Positions 1-11,500 of a stretch of DNA of 64,000 nucleotides are shown here, in pieces. Positions within the stretch are counted from its first letter, which is position 1, and every line of letters begins with the position of its first letter. The stretch comes from Linanthus parryae (lineage: Eukaryota > Streptophyta > Magnoliopsida > Ericales > Polemoniaceae): NCBI GenBank assembly GCA_023055425.1, contig JALGPY010000007.1:17804001-17868000 (forward strand). The letters are read 5' to 3'. The notes beneath the pieces were generated by a model, which was not told the DNA's origin, searched no databases, and worked only from the letters and a program-made list of their open reading frames with translations. The position numbers were made by a program, and so were the translations under genes.

Positions 1-13
1 ATAAGAACATCGC

Positions 14-614
14 GTGAGTATGTTTCGTGCCCACAATCTAGCATGCATTCTGCACGAGTCTCTTTCTAACATGCACCCGTTTCTCGGCGGAAACCATGAC
101 ACGACATTTTCCTCGCATATGGGGCGATTTTTTTCTTGCGACCATCGGGTTTATGGCACAGCCGAGGTAATTCGGGCACCAAGCACAACAATCTACTCTT
201 GTACTATTGAGGGTTTATCTGGTCAGGCATCACTCCTGGAACTTTTCGTGGTGTACTGGTTCTGGCGCTATTTTGAGCGCATGAGGAATACATACATTCA
301 TGTATTAGTGAATGTATTCGAGTCTTTGCATCCGCGCATTCGGCACATTCGTCGCGGGGACAACATGTATTTCGTAACAACATATGGCGACTTTGGTACC
401 ACATACAGCTGCAAAATATCTGGCTCTTGGAGGCGTGCTCATTTCTGGTGGTGGGAGACGTATACGTACCTCGTTTGAAGAGAGAAGCTTAAAGTTCTGG
501 TTCGAGTGGTTGAGAGGATCAAGTCAAGGTGAAGCTAGTTGTGTCTTAAATCGAAACAACCAAGACTCGACGAGGATTTAAATTGCTATGCCGATTAGAT
601 ATAAGGTAGACTTT
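14..614. mobile_element. Copia-like element, internal fragment (left edge)
   Basis: Positions about 14-330 match 63703-64000 at the right edge of the window, with many scattered substitutions. At the right edge this block follows an LTR; here it precedes one (615). It is therefore best read as the short internal region of a non-autonomous LTR element. The open frames in it are shared by neither copy, and I recognise no protein domain. The left end lies outside the window. Confidence 0.5.
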
Positions 615-1437
615 TGTTGGAATAACTGGAATCAAAGACTAGAAAATTAGGCGAAGAAAATCAAATGAGCAGCCAAGCGAGGAAGGCGAGGAAACAAAGT
701 AGAGGCAGCATGGGTTTTGTTGGTTGTACGACCAACCTCTCTTGTGATGCGATCATAAAGTTTTTGTCATACGACCGGTGGCTTTGGATTTTCCTTGGTT
801 GTTTTGGTATGTCTTAGGCAGCAAGTAATTGCTGTGGTAAATTCACTAAAAGCAAAAAAAATCATAAATTATGCTAGTGTAAAAATGTAAATCGAAAATC
901 TCATAATTTAAATAGAGAAGAACGGAAATGAAGATCGAAGAAATTATCGAACTTGTAGGCTAATGCGATCAAGACCTCTCTTTAGAATAATAATTTTCCC
1001 CGCTATACGGTACAAAATAGGCTACACGGAAACGCTATGCACCGATACAATGCCTTCCGTGGTGGAGAAAAAACAATATTGCTCTTCTTGTCTTCTCCTA
1101 TATTATAATCCAACCCGGACATGGGACAAGTGATTGAAGAAGAGAGACACCAATTTGAAAACTTGTTTGGAAACCACATACCAACTTGTATTTATAGACA
1201 CTAATGAGGGCTTGAAGCACCTCTTCGGAAAAGACACAACCAAAAGACATGATTGTATTTAAAAGTTACAAGGATTGAAAAGACACAATTATTTGAGACA
1301 AATTGATGGTTCGAAAACCACATTTTGGAATTTCATACAACAGTAATGTTTCTTGTGTCTAAATTAGAGACATAGTCGTGCCTGAACATTGCGTGCTTGA
1401 GTGTTCTTGAGAGAGAAAGAATACTGAAAATTGGAGA
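615..1437 (+). repeat. Copia-like LTR, split by a solo LTR and truncated
   Basis: The LTR starts TGTTGGAATAACTGGAATCA and matches 62866 onward, which starts TGTTGTAATAACTTGAATCA. Homology runs 615-829, breaks for the 513-bp insert at 830-1342, and resumes at 1348 with a block about rapid 'cttgtgtcta' and 'agagac' motifs also present near 63090. It is cut off at 1437, where another LTR begins. Confidence 0.6.
830..1342. mobile_element. Solo LTR with 5-bp TSD
   Basis: A 513-bp block begins TGCTGTGGTAAATT and ends TTTCATACAACA, which are canonical TG...CA termini. It is flanked by the direct repeat GTAAT at 825-829 and 1343-1347. It interrupts an older LTR whose two halves continue on either side. 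No coding domain, primer site or polypurine tract is visible, which fits a solo LTR. Confidence 0.75.
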
Positions 1438-1890
1438 TGTTGGGAGTATTCCTTGAATAGGCTCGAGGCATAGAAGAGGGGCAAAAGAAACAAGTTCAAA
1501 CGAAAGATCAAGACGAAGGCAAGGAAGACAAAGAATAAACCAGCACCTTACCAGGGTTCAAGCAGGTTGCACGACCTCAGGGCCAGGTCGCACGACCTCT
1601 TGTCCAGGTCGTACGACCTGGTTCGGGGCTGGCAATTTTAGAATTTGTTTTCTTATGTGTTCTAGGTCAGTTTTAGATGTTTCTTTGGGACCAAGCAACC
1701 TAGTAGGTCTATATAAACGAGTATGCATAGGTTGAAGGTCGTGGATTGTATTTTTGGTGTTTCTATCTGATAAAACGGCGTTTTTTGCGACCTTGGACAT
1801 AGCTAGAATTGTTCTAGTGAACCAAGTTACATCGGGTGTGCTCGTGTTCATCAACCATCATCGTTCACTTGCTTGTTCTGGGTCGTAACA
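1438..1890 (+). repeat. LTR 1 of a non-autonomous copia-type element
   Basis: A 453-bp LTR starts TGTTGGGAGTATTCC and ends GGTCGTAACA. A primer-binding-like site (TAGTATCAGAGC at 1894-1905) follows, a one-base variant of the tRNA-Met site. It carries a 'tatataaa' box near 1709 and a cluster of short palindromic 'ggtcgtacgacct' motifs at 1565-1620. It matches 2964-3412 over its full length. Confidence 0.8.
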
Positions 1891-2963
1891 AACTAGTATC
1901 AGAGCTCGATTCTGAAAGGGGTTTTGTCATAACAAACTGGTATCATAGCCAGGAGAGCTCAGAACTTGGTGGTTGGTGCTCCAAGATCAAGGTGGAGCTA
2001 AAGAGTCAGGGCTTCATAATCCGTAAAATTCATAGCTAGGGTTTTGCGATCAAGGTGGAGCACGCGCTCAGGGTTACGGATCTTGACAAGGAGCTGAAAA
2101 ATAAGATGACCGGAGGGATGACCAAGATCGACAAGTTTATAAGGATAGACAATCGCATGTGACGAATCAGGATATATGCTTTTTTTATGCAGCAAGATAT
2201 GTGGTTGCCATGGGACTTTGAAAAAAGGAGTGCGGATACAACCAGTGCTGAGTATGAAGCTCGGCAAGAGGGGATGCGGCACAAGGTTGTGTATGGGCGT
2301 TCAGGCATTCACGCTTCCGGTGTGTTGATGGCGGCCAAGGGAAGCTCCGGTGACGTCTGTTTAAACGGTAGAGAAAAGAGACATCGATGGATGAAGGAGG
2401 AACTCAGGATCTGCAGATTTGGATGAAGGTGGAGGGTACTTTGAAGGGTAGTCTATGTTCTCTAGGCCCTGTTAGGGTGTGGGGGAATCTTTTCTCTTGA
2501 CGAGGAGGCGGATTTGGAATAGGTGAGTCTCTGACGAGGGACACGACACGTGACAGGGGACGCGTGAAGGGGGGGGCGTATAATGCGCGCAAGGGGCGAT
2601 ATTGTAGGAATTCAGTGGGCATTGGAGAAATCTCGTAAAACGTTGCATGAATTGTGTGGGAATTGGAGCAATGTGTTGGGGGGGGGGGGTTGTTGTAGGG
2701 ACTCGGTGGGAGTTGGAACAACAAACAAATATGTTATAGGAGCTCGGTGGGAGTTGGAACAACAAACATGGGATTCAATTGCAGTAACTCGATCGTAATT
2801 GGAGCATTGATAGTGTTCGATTTTAGGAACTTGGCAGAGTTGGAGCATCGCTGGGGACACTTGTTGTAGGAACTTTGCAAAGTTGGAGCAACTTGTGAAT
2901 TTGGAGAGAAGCCCCTAATTCAAGCGCAAGCGAAAGAGGGAATTCAAGGCAAGGTGGGGATTT
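1891..2963 (+). mobile_element. Internal region of non-autonomous copia-type element
   Basis: The region between two matching LTRs carries the primer site at 1894-1905 and ends in the purine-rich tract 'caaggtggggattt' (2950-2963) just before LTR 2. I see no gag, protease, integrase or RT motif, so it must have depended on enzymes from elsewhere. About 2600-2900 holds five to seven degenerate copies of a 30-40-bp unit built around 'gtaggaactcggtgggagttgga'-like text (shorter core: gtgggagttggaacaacaaa). Confidence 0.65.
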
Positions 2964-3412
2964 TGTTGGGAATATTCCTTGAATAAGCTCGAGAAGCTTG
3001 ACGAGGAGTTAGGCAACGAAGAGGAGCAAAGAAACAAGGTCAAACGGAAGATCAAGATGAAGGCAAGGAAGAAAAAGAATAAACCAGCACCTTACCAGGA
3101 GTCAGGCAGGTCGCTTGACCTGGGGGGAGGTCGTACGACCTTGTTCGTGGGCTGACGATTTTAGAATGTTTCTTTATGTGTTCTAGGTCAGTTTTGGATG
3201 TTTCTTTGGGAGCAAGCAACCTAGTAGGTCTATATAAACAAGTATAGACATATGTTGAAGGTCGTGAGTTGTATTCGTAGTGTTTCTCTCTAATAAAATG
3301 GGTTTTTTGGGACCGTGGACATAGCTAGCATCGTGCTAGTGAACCACGTTACATCGAGTGTGTTCTTGTTCATCAATTATTATCTTTCTCTTGCTCGTTT
3401 CAGGTCACAACA
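2964..3412 (+). repeat. LTR 2 of the same copia-type element
   Basis: A 449-bp LTR from TGTTGGGAATATTCC to GGTCACAACA, homologous to 1438-1890. A second primer-site-like stretch (TGGTATTAGAG) and about 30 bp of internal-like sequence follow at 3416-3445. A terminal LTR should not be followed by these, so an LTR-internal-LTR-internal tandem has been broken here. Confidence 0.75.
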
Positions 3413-3479
3413 AACTGGTATTAGAGTTCGTTTCCGCAGGGGGTTGTCATAATAGGAGAAATCACAAAACATATTTCCC

Positions 3480-4030
3480 AGGAAAACAACCATCAAATTC
3501 AATTGAAAACCACCTTTGCCGCAAATGGAAGGCCTAATTCCACAACATATGTCCTTCATCCAGTAACAACCGAAGAATGTGTTTAATCGACTTGGAACAA
3601 ACTTGGCAAATGGGTAAAGTTTGATTTACATCTTGCTTTCATCAAATAAGACTCTCTTTACTGGCTGATGTAAATTGTTACTACATAAGTTATTCTAAAA
3701 AATATAATTACCACATAATTTCCGTATGACAGATTTCTCCTCTGCTAGTTCTTTAGGAAACTCATTTGACTCTCACAAGTTAATGATTTACATCTTGCTT
3801 TCATCAAATAAGACTCTCTTTACTGGCTGATGTAAATTGTTACTACATAAGTTATTCTAAAAAATATAATTATCACATAATTTACGTATGACATATTTCT
3901 CCTCTGCTAGTTCTTTAAGAAACTCATTTGACTCTCACAAGTTGTAACTCTGGACTCTCACAAGTTAATGATTTTGGTCTTTATGGGTAAAATTATCATT
4001 GTTATGATATCGACATAGTTCGGGCGGACT
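3480..4030. repeat. Fragment of F-box unit 3' flank, with 162-bp tandem duplication
   Basis: The sequence from 'gaaaaccacctttgcc' through 'actcatttgactctcacaagtt' matches the DNA downstream of the F-box units (about 36090-36310, 44140-44260, 50205-50450). Within it, 3622-3783 is repeated at 3784-3945 with only a few substitutions. This is a displaced fifth trace of the F-box segmental unit, outside the main array. Confidence 0.65.
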
Positions 4031-5101
4031 CATTGATTTTATTGCTCATGGGCTGTGGTAAAGAGTTTTGACTTCAAATTTAGACGTTGATTCCATGTTT
4101 GATTGGCTTTCAGCAAAGTCTAACAATTGCTATTAAATATAGCAAGATTGTTTACTCACATATGAATCTCACTCAGTTTATCAAAACTTATCTATTGAGA
4201 CAATAAAAACAATCATAGATTTCAAATATTACTGTTATTGATGAAATAATATGTCATCTCACTTTAGTCTCCAAGAGAATCCTATTTCATACAGGGTCAT
4301 GTTCAGGACTTTATAAGCTCTTTTGACTTTGCAATTGAGCTGATTTGCACAGTTCCTGAGCCATCCAAGTTTACTCCTATCGATAAAGTGTTGTTCGATG
4401 ACATATTATTTCACTGCTCGAACAATTTCGGATTGAGTCATGCAACAAGAAGACTTTTTTCTGGCTGGTGGCTCCAACATTGAATCAAACACACGATTTC
4501 CTTTAAGGTCACTAACGGCTTACCAAATAGGCCTGAGGGATGACCTCCAAGCAACAAGTTATATATACATACACGACTATCTTATAACTAAGTAGACGGT
4601 GACACAAAAGTGGTGATGAGCATTATTTCTCAGTGAATTTCTCGAGCGATAAAAGAGAAATATATATTAGCACTTCAAATCCCTTACCTTGTAAAAGGTC
4701 CCAAGAGAAAATGGTTGAGACAAGTATGGAAATCAATGTACCATAGTTACTACTATCCTCTATGAGCGAAATCGACATAAATATACGAAGTACAATCCAA
4801 AGATATAGATAAGGAGCGCAGATAAAAATCCCAGAGTTTACAACCACAACATCTAGGACACTACGACACTGACAAATACAAAGTATCCTGAAACAACAAA
4901 AAGTCGCCGACAGACAGTCATACACGGACACCTACGAGAGACAACAGCAGTACAAGGTAAAAGAAAACAACATAACAATCAAAGGGTTTGTCTAGGAATG
5001 ACTACTTATTCATTGAAACTCTACAGTCTGCATTAACTCCTTTCCCTTTCACTTCTTATATGAAATTATATGGCGGAGAATCACCGCAAGAGAAGCAACT
5101 C
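4031..5101. other. No gene recognised; probable 3' flank of the minus-strand F-box-like gene
   Basis: AT-rich DNA downstream of the minus-strand gene that ends at 5102. The 102-codon minus-strand frame at 4623-4931 is hydrophobic, has no recognisable domain and continues no upstream exon, so I treat it as 3' UTR or intergenic. Confidence 0.4.
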
Positions 5102-5210
5102 TTACATGTAACTTGCCATGACTACACGAAGGTGCTCCTGAATTTCTTCACCTTCTCTTTGAATTTCCAAATGGAGCCTTTCGACATTCTGCATACACCA
5201 ATAGTTGTCC

Positions 5211-5269
<59 letters not shown>

Positions 5270-8160
5270 AACCTCACGGGCCCATTCGGCAGCTCTCTTT
5301 CTTCCCCTAGTGCGTACAGCCTCATAATCATTTGCCATCTCTTCAGCAAACTGATTGTATGCATCCATTAGTGAGACGTGGTATCAGTCAAAGTTCTCAA
5401 ACTATAACATGATTTATAGATATACGACACAATTAGTTTATACCTCTACATATTCTTCAAAAACCACGCTTTTCTGCTTGAGAAGTTCTGTTCGCGCCGT
5501 AAGATACTGTAAATACAGTACACTCAGAACCAATAACATGAGAAAGCATACAGGCGATTTCTTTTTAATGCAAGAAAGTACAAATACCGTTGCAATGTTA
5601 TTGATACGAATAACTCTCCTCTAGATACACACTGTTCGGAAACAGGGCCTATGCACTGATCTGCTAATTGAGGAAAAAACCTAAAACGGTTCTAACTTCG
5701 GAGTTCTTAGGTTCAGTTGTCTTTTCCAGTCACAGTATAGATAATAACTGAATAAATAAGTTATAACCAAAAGAGACAGAAGATCTGCTTAAATAATTAA
5801 AACAAGTTCATTAGATGTGTCAATAACAGTTGGTAACAAAATATGTCTAGTGATACCTCAGAGATCTGATTTCTAAGAAAAACTGACAAAATTGCTGAAG
5901 GCATACCTCTGTAAGAATCTCGCGAGCTTGCAGGTTTTCAGCACATGCACATCTGGTTAACAAGCCATCGATGCGCCAGAATGATTGTGGGTACTCGCGA
6001 TGCTCAAATCTAACAGATTTCAGGAGCTCTCTGTCATTCTGAGACTCCAGAAATAAATTGTTCCTGACAAGTGAACGAAAACAATCAGAAGAAACGACTT
6101 CGAGATGATAGATGAAACTGGTCCATAGAGAGAAACAAATACAAGATGATACAGGGAAATTGGTCTATAAGTGAAAACTTCAGGTGAAATAAGGGATTTC
6201 CTTTGTTACAAAAAACATAGCCACACTTTCAATACTTAACGAAGACGGCGCATTAAAGAGATATTACATAATGCGTGCGTAGAGCCAATTTTGGGCGGTG
6301 AACGGTACTGTTCAGTTTCAACATTTCAAGAAACATACTGAAATGACAAGCCATACAGTGAAAGGGCCCTTGCAAAAGTGGTTGCTCCATCCGGAGATCG
6401 CACAACAAGTAGCATGATGTGTCTCAGCGAGCCCGCATCCAAATGATCCGTAATACCAACATTCTCCATATATAGTTTCTGCAGAAGAAAAAAAAAACAC
6501 GTGATTTCATTAACAAAAATAAGACTACATTCGAAGTTGAACAGGTAACGAAATTGAAACAGTCAAACATATGGAATAGTTAAAAGAGTATATTTTGAGT
6601 GTTTTGGGCAATAATGTAAGCATTATCTAAAACAAAATGCATACAAGAGGAAGCCAATCATTATAAGAAAGTTCAGATACTATACTTCATTTGTTTTGGA
6701 CCACCATATAAAAAGGTAAACCATGGAGAAGGCGAGAAAGACCAATCTTAAGAAAACCAACCCAAACATTAAAGTTGTAGCCATATGATATGAAATCTAA
6801 ATGTGCTCGAAAAGAAGTGCTAGTGATGTTCCTCAATTCTTACAGGCAACTTCACAACTGTAGTCTGTACTAGCTAGTGGGAAAGACCGATCAAGAGCCT
6901 TACAACATTTTTCAGTCAAATTGAGACAATTTCGGTTAAGGTTGTTCGGCAAGTTGTACAAAGGCACCACTTAGTTTGGTAAATTGTACACAGGCGCCGC
7001 TTCAGGAGGCATGGTTCCACCAAATTCGGGAGATACGGTTGACAGGGAACATATAGGTTAATTTTTTGTCTTTAGTACCAGGAAGACGACAATGTACTTG
7101 GTGTTTCAATCCGTTCACTAAAAGCGGAAGCTCAGTGAAAACTAGGAGTCCATTTGTTTCGCTACACGTCATACTTATTCAATTCGATCCGTTATTGGAC
7201 CTGCCAAAACTAGTACTGTCATATCATATCATAAAGCTGGCTGTGAGAATACTTCATTAAAGATAACAGCAACCTAATACTAACAGGTTCTTTTCCAGTA
7301 GCATGTTTTGGAATAAGATTAACAGTTTTGGAGTAACAATCCAAAAGTAGATACAGTAGTCCAGATATGAATTCACCTTGATTAATTTTCACCAAACTTA
7401 GAGCTCAGTCTTTTTCGTTCTCACAACATATCGATTCTGTTCCACAAATTTTATCCGTGAAGTAGTTCATGGGGATGGGAGGCTACGATTTACCAAAAAT
7501 GCTAAGATGTCTTATAACAGATGATGCGTACATAGAGAAACAAAGCATGATGATTACTAGCTTCTTCAAATCATAAGACTACTAGCACTTGATAGATTCT
7601 TCCAAGGGAAGAAGAAAGTGAATCTTGTACAAAATTGGTAAATCTCAGTTGATGGACCTAAAATCGCGATAAAAACACAATTAGCTGATCCCATAGAACT
7701 TCATGCATGCAATTCAATTGGACATGCATACTCTGTTCCCAAATTGAAAATTTCATCTTGGAAACATGATTAAACACAAACAAACACAGGATCAGAGTGA
7801 TTTTGCCTCAAACAACTAAATCAGTCCTGAATCAGCAAGATCAAATCGGGCCCAGTTCATAAAAATCAGATTCAGCAATGAAGAGAGTAATTTAACCCCA
7901 ATTTCAACAACCCATATCAGAACTCAAAAGGGTCTCGCGATGAAGAGATTGATCTTGAGGAACCTCAAGATCGCTCAGAACTCAAAAGGGTCTCGCGATG
8001 CAATTGTAGCTGAAATGAGAAAAGTACGGATTTTGATGAATTAGAGTTCATAGACACTTACCGGTTCTGACGAGTGAACTGGATCTCTCCGACGAACTCT
8101 CACGGCGGCGACAAGGAGGCGATGCGCGGGGGCGATCAATGGTGGACTAGTTGAGACTTG
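5102..8160 (-). CDS. F-box-like protein, divergent paralogue of the plus-strand array (spliced)
   Basis: Coding exons on the minus strand are 6469-6339 (ATG at 6469, exon begins 6478), 6063-5907, 5506-5444, 5350-5273 and 5188-5102 (TAA). All have GT/AG borders and compatible phases (131+157+63+78+87 nt, 171 residues). A non-coding first exon ends at 8062 with donor GTAAGTG. The N-terminus (MENVGITDHLDAGSLRHIML) aligns with the F-box-like region of units B and D. LLKSVRFEH...SFW...LLTRC...AEN..AR aligns with their VLKSVNF...SFW...FLHKC...AGN..AR. Exons of 63, 78 and 87 nt are identical in length to those in B and D, which decided the exon 5 acceptor (CAATCAG). Plant F-box proteins usually act as substrate receptors for SCF ubiquitin ligases; that role is inferred. 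Substrate and gene name are unknown. Confidence 0.7.
5189..5272 (-). repeat. (GA)n microsatellite filling the last intron
   Basis: About 24 GA units (5216-5263) occupy most of the 84-nt final intron of the minus-strand gene. On the transcript it reads as a CU run that can serve as a very long polypyrimidine tract before the acceptor at 5189-5190. If the intron were retained the frame stays open and adds a Ser-Leu repeat. Confidence 0.85.
6479..8061 (-). other. Intron 1 of the minus-strand F-box-like gene
   Basis: A long 5' intron between the non-coding first exon and the ATG-bearing exon. The part near the donor (about 7560-8061) is the segment copied in both arms of the inverted duplication at 26.9-28.1 kb. 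A 24-bp phrase, 'actcaaaagggtctcgcg' plus flanks, occurs twice (7922 and 7980). No other gene is seen inside. Confidence 0.6.
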
Positions 8161-8300
8161 AGAGTATTACACTCGGAAGTGTTTACTCAATAGAGAAACA
8201 ATCGGGTCATGTTGTGTCACGTGACATGCAAATAAGCCCGCTAAGTCCTGTTTGGGGCAACAGTATTTTTTTCTAATAATTTTATTTCATCATTTTTTAT
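8062..8300 (-). promoter_or_regulatory. Promoter and non-coding first exon of the F-box-like gene
   Basis: Reading on the minus strand, 'gatcgcccccgcgcatcgcc' (about 8140-8120) leads through a GC-rich leader without ATG to the donor at 8062. Upstream, 'cacgtgacatgcaaataagc' (8219-8238) contains a CACGTG G-box. The same block, G-box included, recurs at 26750-26960 (plus) and 28140-28360 (minus). The transcription start is inferred, not seen. Confidence 0.5.
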
Positions 8301-8551
8301 CGCACTTTTGGTTTTCCGTGGGAATTTAAAATGGAACTAATAATATGATTGATATTGTGTTGTATTAATTCATCATTAACGTACGAAAAATTCAACGCGA
8401 CTAATCTCTTCACGTAAGATCGGAAGTAATATTGCTAATCTTCAGAAAACAGAAACGTTAAGTTTTTTCCAAATGTTGTCACTGTTTTTGTGTGATTCAC
8501 GATATTGAATGAGAAAGTATAAACATTCAAGTAAATGACAATCCAAAACGG

Positions 8552-11500
8552 GCCGTCTCAAGGATTAGGTGGCCTTACGAAGATTTCGTACACGAGACCT
8601 CAAAGCACTTTAGTTCGATATATGTTAATACGAATCAAAGTTGGAAGTTCACCGGGTTCTATGGAGACCCAAAGAGAGAGGAACGGGTACATTCTTGGGA
8701 ATTGCTTCGGAGATTGGCTCCCTTAACAAGCTGCCCTTGGCTTGTTGCGGGGGATTTTAACGCCATCAAAGCACTGTCTGAAAAAGAGGGGGCACGCGAC
8801 TTCAGTTACAGTCAGGTAAAAGACTTCATTGATGTTCTTCATGAACTTGAACTCTTTGACCTAGGTTTTGCCGGGAATCCCTTCACTTGGTCTAATTGCC
8901 AAGCGGATGAAGCCAATATTTGTGAGAAAATTGACCCCGCGGTGGGTAACATCCACTGGCTCGATCGTTTCAGAGGTGCTAGGGTTTCTCACTTAGTCGG
9001 TCCCAACTCCGACCACTCTCCTCTTCTTGTTGAATGGAATGGAAGGAAGAAAAGGGGTAAAGGAAGGAAACGATTTAGCTTCGAAAACATGTGGCTGCGC
9101 CACGCTAAGTTCCGGGAAACTGTAGAAAGTCAGTGGGCCGCTACCTAGGGTATCCCACTGGTTGAAAAACTCAAAAAAATCTCGGGCCGGCTCTCGTCGT
9201 GGGCTTACAATGACTTCGGAAGTGTGTCAAGGAAGAAAGAACAGGTTTTGTATCAGCTTGATGAGCTTGGGAAGCAAAGGCAATCTTCCTCGTGCTTGTC
9301 TCAAGTCAGGATGTTAACTAAGGAACTCAACGAGATTATGGCTAGAGAGGAGCTCATGTGGCGGCAAAGGTCTAGAGTAGAGTGGTTGAAACACGGAGAT
9401 TGCAATACTCGATTCTTTCACCAAAAAGCTAGAGTGAGAAGAGCTAGAAACACAATTAATGGAATTGAAGTTAGCAATGGAAATCGGGTCGAAGACAATG
9501 ATGATATCACCCGCAGCTTGGAGGAGTACTTCACGTCCATCTTCAATTCCTCTTCACCGACTATGGATGAGATAGGCCCTATGCTCCACTACTCAGCAGA
9601 GATGATTTCGAGCAGTGATAGATATTCGATTGAGAGTGACTACTCAGTTGAGGAGATCTGCAATGCACTGTTTCATATGGGAATTGATAAAGCTCCCGGA
9701 ATCGACGGCTTCACTGCGGGTTTTTACCAGAAGCACTGGGATTTGATGGGTGAAGAGGTAACTAAAGTCTGTCTCGGAGTTCTCAATGAAGGTCAGAGTA
9801 TCGAGTCTTTTAATTCCACAATTATTGCTCTTATTCCAAAGTTGAAACAGCCCCGCAAAGCTAGTGATTTTCGGCCTATTAGTCTTTGTAATGTTGTTTA
9901 AAAGATTGTTTCTAAGGCTATTGCTAATCGACTTAAACGAGTTCTTGGAGGGTTAATTGCAGAAAATCAAAGCGCGTTCATACCAGGAAGACTAATTTCT
10001 GACATCATTCTCACGGCGTTTGAAGTTATCCATTCACTGAAGACTCGAAAGAAAGGGAAAGAGGGCTGCCTTGCACTCAAAGTTGATATGAGTAAGGCAT
10101 ATGATCGTGTGGAATGGAAGTTTCTCCACAAATTCATGACCCATATGGGGTTTGGCCCTCGTTTTATCACGACGATCATGAATTGTGTTACTACTGTGTC
10201 ATACAGTTTCGTTAGAAATGGGTTAATCACTGGTCAGGTTGTACCTCAGAGGGGGTTGAGACAGGGATGCCCTCTATCTCCCTATCTCTTCCCTCTATGT
10301 AGTGAGATGCTTTCCAGATCTGTTTCGGCTCCAGTTGAGGAAGGGGAGCTAGAAGGGGTTACTGCTTCTGGGGGAGGACCAGTGATCTCCCATTTATTTT
10401 TTGCTGACGACAGTCTATCTTTTACGCAGGCTAATCCGGAAAAGTGTGAATAAGTTGATGGAGATCATTGAGGCATATGTTCGTGCATCGGGTCAACAAC
10501 TAAATCTCAACAAATCATCTTTAGTATTTTCCTCCAACACATCCGATACTATGAAACAAGAGATTATGGAGCTATTTGGTGTCCAAGAGGTGGCGCAATA
10601 TGACAGTTACTTGGGTCTTGCAACCACCATGGGAAAGAAGAAGACCATAACTTTTGCCCACTTGATAGAAAGATTGATTTCCAAACTTAAGGGCTGGAAA
10701 GAACGCACATTGTCAGCAGGAGGTAAAGATGTCCTTATTCGTACTATTGCCCAGGCGCTCCTACTTATGCGATGTCTTGCTTCAAGCTCCCGGATTCTAC
10801 GTGTGATAGAATGGAACAGTTGATTAGACAATTTTGGTGGAGTAAAGCGGAAAACAGAAGGGTATTCATTGGATTAAATGGGATCGCATTCAACGACAAA
10901 GAGATCAAGGAGGACTGGCTTTCAAGAATCTCAAACTCTTTAATGATGCTATGCAAAACAGAGTTGGAGAATTTTGAGGTACCCTAATTCTCTTCTTAGT
11001 AAACTTCTCAAAGCTAAATATTTCATTGAAAAGGACTTTCTTCATGCAGATTGGGGTCGGGTGCGTCCTACGCTTGGAGAAGTATCCTTATAGGAACGAA
11101 ATTGCTGAAAACAGGATTACCATGGAGTGTGGGTGATGGAAATAATATTCGGGTCTCGGATCAATTGATCCCACGGGAACCATCATTGAAACTGTTTGTC
11201 CTGAAAGTCTCTGATTTGATAAAGGAAGACAGAACTTGGAATTTAGAAGCTCTGGAGGAAAATTTGGCTGCCATTGATGCTATGGAAGTTCGTCGAATCC
11301 CTTTAGCAGCCCGTGTTAAAGCTGATTCCCTAATTTGGCTTTTCTCTAAGTTCGGTCACTACACGGTAAAAACCGGCTACATCCAAGCTCAAAGTGTTCT
11401 GGCGAGAGAAAATGGTGAAGGCCCCTCTAGTGGCTCCTACAAATCTTTGAACAAAGTCTGGAAAATTAAGGTTCCCACAAGTATTCAGCATCATCTATGG

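Noticed and set aside
2590..2900. CRISPR-like repeat array
   Set aside because: The repeats are degenerate and contiguous, lie inside a plant retroelement and have no spacers.
5210..5265. Ser-Leu or Arg-Glu repeat protein over the GA tract
   Set aside because: Translation of a microsatellite inside an intron.
5384..5386. An in-frame TGA in exon 5 of the minus-strand gene, suggesting a pseudogene
   Set aside because: It appears only if the acceptor at 5402-5403 is used. The acceptor at 5351-5352 gives a 78-nt exon, exactly as in units B and D, and removes the stop.
8535..8726. Independent 63-residue gene
   Set aside because: It is the rearranged start of the LINE ORF2.
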